Of a stretch of DNA of 58,461 bases, positions 53,857-58,461 are shown in pieces (the first letter of the stretch is position 1; every line of letters begins with the position of its first letter). The translations under genes were made by a program, and so were the position numbers. Below the pieces are notes generated by a model. The model was not told where the DNA came from and did not search any database. It saw only the letters and a list, made by a program, of their open reading frames with translations. This stretch comes from Bacteroidia bacterium (GTDB lineage Bacteria > Bacteroidota > Bacteroidia > UKL13-3). The DNA is taken from assembly GCA_021740845.1 (NCBI GenBank), contig JAIOYZ010000025.1:1-58461 (forward strand), read 5' to 3'.

Positions 53857-54474
53857 TTACTTCTCTATCAATACTATTGAACCTTTATGGCCAGGAACAG
53901 ATCCCTTTACCACTAATAAGTTCTGGTCTTTATGAACTTTCAAAATTTCAAGGTTGGTTTTCTTAACGCGAACACCACCAGTTCTACCAGCCATTCGCAT
54001 ACCTTTGAATACTCTAGATGGGTCAGAAGACGCTCCGATAGATCCTGGTGCACGTAAACGGTTATGTTGACCGTGTGTTTGCATACCAACACCTTGGAAG
54101 TTATGGCGCTTTACAACACCCTGAAATCCTTTACCTTTAGAAGTACCAACAACATCCACAAACTCTCCAACTTCAAATAAATCTACATTTAAAGTTTGAC
54201 CAACACTAAGTGTTTGTTCAAAACCTTTAAATTCAACCATTTTTGATTTAGAGGTAGTATTTGCTTTCTTGAAAATACCAGTTAGAGCAGCAGGAGTATT
54301 TTTTTCTTTAGCATCTCCGTAAGCTATTTGAACAGCGTTATATCCGTCTGTTTCAGACGTTTTAACTTGTGTTACAACACAGGGTCCCACTTCGAGAACT
54401 GTGCAAGGAATTTGCTTACCGGCTGCATCGAAAACGGTAGTCATTCCTAATTTTTTTCCTATTAAACCTGACAT
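53857..54474 (-). CDS. rplC: 50S ribosomal protein L3
   Basis: A 205-residue L3 ([80 protein letters not shown]), an early assembly protein close to the peptidyl-transferase centre. Confidence 0.97.
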   Translation of the reverse strand: MSGLIGKKLGMTTVFDAAGKQIPCTVLEVGPCVVTQVKTSETDGYNAVQIAYGDAKEKNTPAALTGIFKKANTTSKSKMVEFKGFEQTLSVGQTLNVDLFEVGEFVDVVGTSKGKGFQGVVKRHNFQGVGMQTHGQHNRLRAPGSIGASSDPSRVFKGMRMAGRTGGVRVKKTNLEILKVHKDQNLLVVKGSVPGHKGSIVLIEK

Positions 54475-54483
54475 AGTATTTTA

Positions 54484-54792
54484 TCAAACTTTAATTTCAA
54501 CATCAACTCCACTAGGCAATTCAAGCTTCATCAAAGCATCAACAGTTTTTGCGGTTGAACTATAAATATCTAACAATCTTTTGTACGAGCACAATTGAAA
54601 CTGCTCTCTCGCTTTTTTGTTTACGTGCGGTGAACGTAGAACTGTGTAAATCTTCTTGTGAGTTGGCAAAGGAATTGGTCCGCTTACTACGGCTCCTGTT
54701 GCCTTTACAGTTCTTACAATCTTCTCAGCTGACTTATCAACTAAGTTGTGATCGAACGACTTTAATTTAATCCTTATTCTTTGGCTAACCAT
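54484..54792 (-). CDS. rpsJ: 30S ribosomal protein S10
   Basis: A 102-residue S10 ([60 protein letters not shown]), also the NusB/NusG partner in antitermination. It follows fusA by 8 bp; there is no tuf between them, unlike many str operons. Confidence 0.97.
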   Translation of the reverse strand: MVSQRIRIKLKSFDHNLVDKSAEKIVRTVKATGAVVSGPIPLPTHKKIYTVLRSPHVNKKAREQFQLCSYKRLLDIYSSTAKTVDALMKLELPSGVDVEIKV

Positions 54793-54800
54793 GATATTTA

Positions 54801-56906
54801 TTACCCTTTTACGGCTTTTCCGTTAACTTTTGCTAATACTTCTTCTTGAATATTTCTAGGTGCTTCTGAGTAGTGGCTAAACTCCATTGAACTTGTTGCA
54901 CGTCCAGATGATAATGTTCTCAACTGAGTTACATATCCAAACATTTCTGCCAATGGAACTTTTGCTTTAACAACAGACGCTCCTGCTCTACTATCCATAC
55001 CTTCTAATTGACCTCTTCTCTTATTCAAGTCACCAATTACATCACCCATATTTTCCTCAGGTGTAATCACCTCAATTTTCATAATAGGTTCAAGTAACAC
55101 AGGGCTAGCTTTACGAGAAGCTTCTTTGAAACCAATCTTAGCTGCCAATTCAAATGACAATGCATCCGAGTCAACTGCGTGGAAAGATCCATCGTATAAA
55201 CGAACTTTTAAACTTTCAACAGCATAACCAGCCAATACACCATTAGTCATTGCTTGTTTGAAACCTTTTTCAACAGATGGAATAAATTCTTTTGGAATTG
55301 AACCACCCACGATTTCATTTACAAATTCTAAACCTGGTTTATCATCAGATCCTGGAATCAATTCAAACTGAATATCAGCGAACTTACCACGACCACCTGA
55401 TTGCTTTTTGTATACTTCACGGTGCATCACCGCGTTAGTGATTGTTTCTTTATAAGATACCTGAGGTGCACCTTGATTAATCTCAACCTTAAACTCACGT
55501 TTTAAACGGTCAACAATAATCTCTAAGTGAAGCTCTCCCATTCCTGAGATTACAGTTTGACCTGAATCTTCATCAGTATGAACTTTGAAAGTTGGATCTT
55601 CCTCGGCCAATTTGGCTAAAGCCATACCTAATTTATCAGAGTCTGCTTGGGTTTTAGGTTCAACAGCTAATCCAATAACTGGATCTGGGAAATCCATTGC
55701 TTCTAATACAATTGGAAATTTCTCTGCGCATAAGGTATCACCTGTTTTAATATCCTTAAAACCAACTGCTGCACCAATATCACCAGCTTCAAGAGCTTCA
55801 ATTGGGTTTTGCTTATTTGCATGCATTTGGAAAATACGAGAGATACGCTCTTTGTTACCGCTTCTTGTATTTAAAATATAAGAACCAGCATCTAATTTTC
55901 CTGAATAAGCACGCATAAATGCTAATCTACCAACAAATGGGTCAGTAGCAATTTTGAATGCCAAAGCAGTAAAAGGCTCATTTACATCAGGCTTACGCAT
56001 GATTTCTGCGCCAGTATCTGGATTTGTTCCAATAACACCTTCTTTATCCATAGGACTCGGTAATAATTCCATTACCAAATCAAGCATTGTTTGAACACCT
56101 TTGTTTTTGAATGAAGAACCGCACAACATTGGTACAATCTTCATGTCAATAACGGCCTTACGCAAGGCATCTAATATTTCTCTCTCTGAGATAGAAGCTG
56201 GATCATCGAAGAATTTCTCCATCAATTTATCATCATACTCAGAAACTGCTTCTAATAATTTCTCTCTCCACTCAGTAGCTTCTTCGATCATGTCTGCAGG
56301 AATGTCAATAGTTTCATAAGTCATTCCTTTGTCATGCTCATTCCAAATCATTCCACGGAAGTTGATTAAATCAACAACCCCCTTGAAACCATCTTCTGCA
56401 CCAATTGGTAATTGCAATGGAACGGCATGGCTACCCAACATTTCTTTAACTTGTTTTACAACGTTTAAGAAATCTGCACCAGAACGATCCATCTTATTAA
56501 CGAAACCTAAACGAGCAACATTATAATTATTTGCTAAACGCCAGTTTGTTTCTGATTGCGGCTCAACACCATCAACCGCAGAGAATAAGAAAACCAAACC
56601 ATCTAATACACGCAATGAACGATTTACTTCAACAGTAAAATCTACGTGACCAGGGGTATCAATAATATTGATATGGTAATTTTGGTTACGGTATTTCCAC
56701 TCAACAGTAGTCGCAGCAGAGGTAATTGTTATACCACGTTCTGCTTCTTGAACCATCCAGTCCATTGTGGAAGCACCATCATGAACTTCACCTATTTTGT
56801 GGTTTACACCAGCATAATAGAGGATACGCTCAGTAGTGGTAGTTTTACCCGCATCAATATGCGCTGCAATACCTATATTTCTTGTATATCTTAAGTCGCG
56901 AGACAT
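54801..56906 (-). CDS. fusA: elongation factor G
   Basis: A 701-residue EF-G, the GTPase that drives translocation. G1 [17 protein letters not shown] near 15-31, switch [12 protein letters not shown] near 59-69, G3 DTPGHVDF near 86-93, G4 NKMD near 140-143; domains II-V follow, with the domain IV segment [20 protein letters not shown] near 470-489. Full normal length. Starts 24 bp after rpsG. Confidence 0.97.
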   Translation of the reverse strand: MSRDLRYTRNIGIAAHIDAGKTTTTERILYYAGVNHKIGEVHDGASTMDWMVQEAERGITITSAATTVEWKYRNQNYHINIIDTPGHVDFTVEVNRSLRVLDGLVFLFSAVDGVEPQSETNWRLANNYNVARLGFVNKMDRSGADFLNVVKQVKEMLGSHAVPLQLPIGAEDGFKGVVDLINFRGMIWNEHDKGMTYETIDIPADMIEEATEWREKLLEAVSEYDDKLMEKFFDDPASISEREILDALRKAVIDMKIVPMLCGSSFKNKGVQTMLDLVMELLPSPMDKEGVIGTNPDTGAEIMRKPDVNEPFTALAFKIATDPFVGRLAFMRAYSGKLDAGSYILNTRSGNKERISRIFQMHANKQNPIEALEAGDIGAAVGFKDIKTGDTLCAEKFPIVLEAMDFPDPVIGLAVEPKTQADSDKLGMALAKLAEEDPTFKVHTDEDSGQTVISGMGELHLEIIVDRLKREFKVEINQGAPQVSYKETITNAVMHREVYKKQSGGRGKFADIQFELIPGSDDKPGLEFVNEIVGGSIPKEFIPSVEKGFKQAMTNGVLAGYAVESLKVRLYDGSFHAVDSDALSFELAAKIGFKEASRKASPVLLEPIMKIEVITPEENMGDVIGDLNKRRGQLEGMDSRAGASVVKAKVPLAEMFGYVTQLRTLSSGRATSSMEFSHYSEAPRNIQEEVLAKVNGKAVKG

Positions 56907-56930
56907 TTAATTATTCCTCTTAATTCGTTA

Positions 56931-57401
56931 TTAGCTAATTTTAAAATGCGAGAACGCTTTATTGGCATCAGCCATCTTGTGTGTATCTTCACGTTTTTTA
57001 ACAGAAGCACCTTCATTCTTAGAAGCGGCTAAAATTTCATTGGCCAATTTATCTGCCATAGTTTTTTCGCCACGTGAACGTGCATACTTAATCATCCATT
57101 TCATTCCAACTGCAACCTTACGGTCTGGTTGAACTTCCATTGGAATTTGAAAAGTGGCTCCACCTACACGGCGAGATTTTACTTCCACTGAAGGCATTAC
57201 ATTATTCAAAGCCTTCTTCCAAACATCTAAACCACGTTCTTGTGCTTTAGCTTCTACTTTATCTAAGGCTGCGTAAAAAACACCATAAGCGGTAGTTTTT
57301 TTGCCTTCATACATCATGTTATTTACGAAGCGGGTTACCAGCACATCATTGAATTTTGGATCTGGTAATAAAATGTGCTTTTTAGCTCTTGATTTTCTCA
57401 T
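56931..57401 (-). CDS. rpsG: 30S ribosomal protein S7
   Basis: A 156-residue S7 (MRKSRAKKHILLPDPKFNDV; LVTRFVNNMMYEGKKTTAYG; VKSRRVGGATFQIPMEVQPD), the initiator of 30S head assembly and an mRNA-exit protein. 24 bp after rpsL. Confidence 0.97.
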   Translation of the reverse strand: MRKSRAKKHILLPDPKFNDVLVTRFVNNMMYEGKKTTAYGVFYAALDKVEAKAQERGLDVWKKALNNVMPSVEVKSRRVGGATFQIPMEVQPDRKVAVGMKWMIKYARSRGEKTMADKLANEILAASKNEGASVKKREDTHKMADANKAFSHFKIS

Positions 57402-57425
57402 CTGATTATTTGCTTAAGCTTATAA

Positions 57426-57836
57426 TTACTTCTTTTTTGCTTTAGGATCAACAGCTGCTTGACCTGGTTTAGGCTTCTTAGTGCCATATTTCGAACGTCT
57501 TTGGTTACGACCAGCAACACCGGCAGTATCTAAAGCTCCACGAACAATATGGTAACGAACACCAGGTAAATCTTTTACCCTTCCACCTCTTACTAACACA
57601 ATAGAGTGCTCTTGTAAGTTGTGACCTTCACCTGGAATGTAAGCATTTATTTCGTTTCCGTTAGTTAAACGAACACGTGCTACCTTACGCATAGCCGAAT
57701 TAGGCTTCTTAGGAGTGGTAGTGTACACACGAGTACAAACCCCTCTACGTTGAGGACAAGAATCAAGAGCTGGTGATTTACTCTTGGTTGAAACATCATT
57801 GCGGCCCTTACGAACCAATTGTTGAATAGTAGGCAT
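57426..57836 (-). CDS. rpsL: 30S ribosomal protein S12
   Basis: A 136-residue S12, the decoding-centre protein ([60 protein letters not shown]). The two lysines linked to streptomycin sensitivity in other species (PKKPNSA and VKDLPG loops) are unchanged. First gene of the 32-gene cluster, with two tandem promoters upstream. Confidence 0.97.
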   Translation of the reverse strand: MPTIQQLVRKGRNDVSTKSKSPALDSCPQRRGVCTRVYTTTPKKPNSAMRKVARVRLTNGNEINAYIPGEGHNLQEHSIVLVRGGRVKDLPGVRYHIVRGALDTAGVAGRNQRRSKYGTKKPKPGQAAVDPKAKKK

Positions 57837-57880
57837 ATCTTACTGTTAAATACGCATTAATTGTCTAAAAAATGGGACGG

Positions 57881-57911
57881 CAAAGGTAGGTGATTAGAAG
57901 TAGCGATGCAA
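57881..57911 (-). promoter_or_regulatory. proximal promoter of the ribosomal operon (P1)
   Basis: On the minus strand TTG (57909-57911), a 20-bp spacer and TACCTTTG (57881-57888), an exact -7 consensus. The predicted start is near 57874, a leader of about 38 nt. Confidence 0.7.
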
Positions 57912-58009
57912 GTGCTTGACAAAAAATATATAAAATATCATTTGCTGAGCGGGTTATAAGCTACTAATAACCATCAGTCTTTTCCGTAAGAATCCCTTTT
58001 AAGGGGCTG

Positions 58010-58040
58010 CAAACGTAGTGCTTATTTGTATAATAAACAA
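58010..58040 (-). promoter_or_regulatory. distal promoter of the ribosomal operon (P2)
   Basis: On the minus strand TTG (58038-58040), a 20-bp spacer and TACGTTTG (58010-58017), again an exact -7 consensus, 129 bp upstream of P1. The predicted RNA would begin near 58003 with CCCTTAAAAGGG, a short potential hairpin. Confidence 0.65.
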
Positions 58041-58279
58041 GACCACGTTGAAAATATTTATATTTTATCTTGAATAATGGAATTTACCATTTCTGAACTT
58101 AACCAAAATGCTCATTTCAGTAAATATATAATTCTTATTATCAATATATTAAGCAAAAAAACACAAAGAAATTTCTTTTATAAAAATTTATTACAATATT
58201 TTTTTATCCAGTTCAATTTATTAGGTAATGCTATTTGTTTGAACCAAAAATTTGCAGTTTTCCATTTATTAAATAAAGC
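58041..58279. other. non-coding gap upstream of the ribosomal promoters
   Basis: A/T-rich sequence between the P2 promoter and the terminator of the next T9SS gene. A short plus-strand open frame here lacks any recognisable motif and overlaps the terminator, so it is not called. It contains TGTTTGAACC, an incomplete copy of the dispersed motif, near 58238. Confidence 0.55.
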
Positions 58280-58316
58280 AAAAAGGCCTTGCAAATTTCT
58301 TTGCAAGGCCTTTTTA
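58280..58316 (-). terminator. bidirectional terminator after the last T9SS gene
   Basis: AAAAAGGCCTTGCAA pairs with TTGCAAGGCCTTTTT around a small loop, a strong perfect stem with A and T runs. Confidence 0.88.
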
Positions 58317-58334
58317 GTATAGAATGAAGTGGGA

Positions 58335-58461
58335 TTAGTTTCTAATCACTTTCACTGCTTTTGCTTTACCTGAACCAAAAGTCAAGAAGTAAACTCCTTT
58401 ATCTAATGTGCTTGGTATGCTCAATTGGTGAACCATTTCTTGTCCGTTTAACACTTGGCTA
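58335..58461 (-). CDS. T9SS-sorted protein, C-terminal end only
   Basis: The last 41 codons of a minus-strand gene that enters from beyond the window edge. Translation reads SQVLNGQEMVHQLSIPSTLD then KGVYFLTFGSGKAKAVKVIR and ends N-stop. The K-G-V-Y-F-L pattern and basic final strand are typical of the type A T9SS sorting domain. The body of the protein is not visible. Confidence 0.8.
   Translation of the reverse strand, partial: SQVLNGQEMVHQLSIPSTLDKGVYFLTFGSGKAKAVKVIRN

Noticed and set aside
58077-58322. 81-residue plus-strand open frame
   Set aside because: Low-complexity, AT-driven sequence that runs through a strong terminator; no motif and no start context.

Overview
The window is a chromosomal segment of a member of the Bacteroidota. 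The evidence is: at least six secreted proteins with Por-secretion-system (T9SS) C-terminal sorting domains; promoters of the phylum's TTG-N19/20-TAnnTTTG type; starts without obvious Shine-Dalgarno sequences; a long Bacteroidota-type IspG; DUF2807 and DUF5777 proteins; and AT-rich DNA (mid-30s % GC by eye). The genus cannot be named from the sequence alone.

Layout. 1-510: tandem repeats of about 119 bp running into the end of a WD40 gene. 1455-7468: mostly plus-strand metabolic genes (phosphopantetheinyl transferase, methylmalonyl-CoA epimerase, ETF beta/alpha, a bifunctional nuclease with a UVR motif, a CNT nucleoside transporter), plus an outer-membrane barrel gene broken by one stop codon. 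7489-12686: an orphan HsdR-N nuclease-like protein and two large secreted T9SS proteins. 12895-14513: ssb and recA. 14646-18323: a minus-strand run of c-type cytochrome lipoproteins, a DUF5777 barrel and a YceI protein. 18426-24128: a LytTR response regulator, a beta-propeller sensor kinase, a second YceI protein and an MlaE/MlaF-like ABC transporter. A pair of 10-bp direct repeats 21 bp apart lies between the regulator gene and the cytochrome run and looks like a LytTR operator, which would join the two halves into one regulated system. 24263-34104: a short-chain dehydrogenase, ispG, two more T9SS proteins, an ECF sigma factor operon and a lipid kinase. 34097-40525: a 2142-residue NHL/PKD adhesin-like protein built from three super-repeats of about 500 residues. 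40685-58040: 32 co-oriented translation genes from rpsL to rplQ (str, S10, spc and alpha clusters fused, without tuf or map), with two tandem promoters in front, likely internal promoters before rpsH and infA, and a terminator at the end. The window closes inside another T9SS protein.

The two most unusual signals are (1) a dispersed near-palindrome GGTTYRAACC, found 18 times in genes (in all three reading frames) and between genes, far more than chance, and (2) the cytochrome/YceI/DUF5777/LytTR cluster, with CX4CH haem-type motifs, a gene-pair duplication that left a decayed remnant, and the predicted operator.
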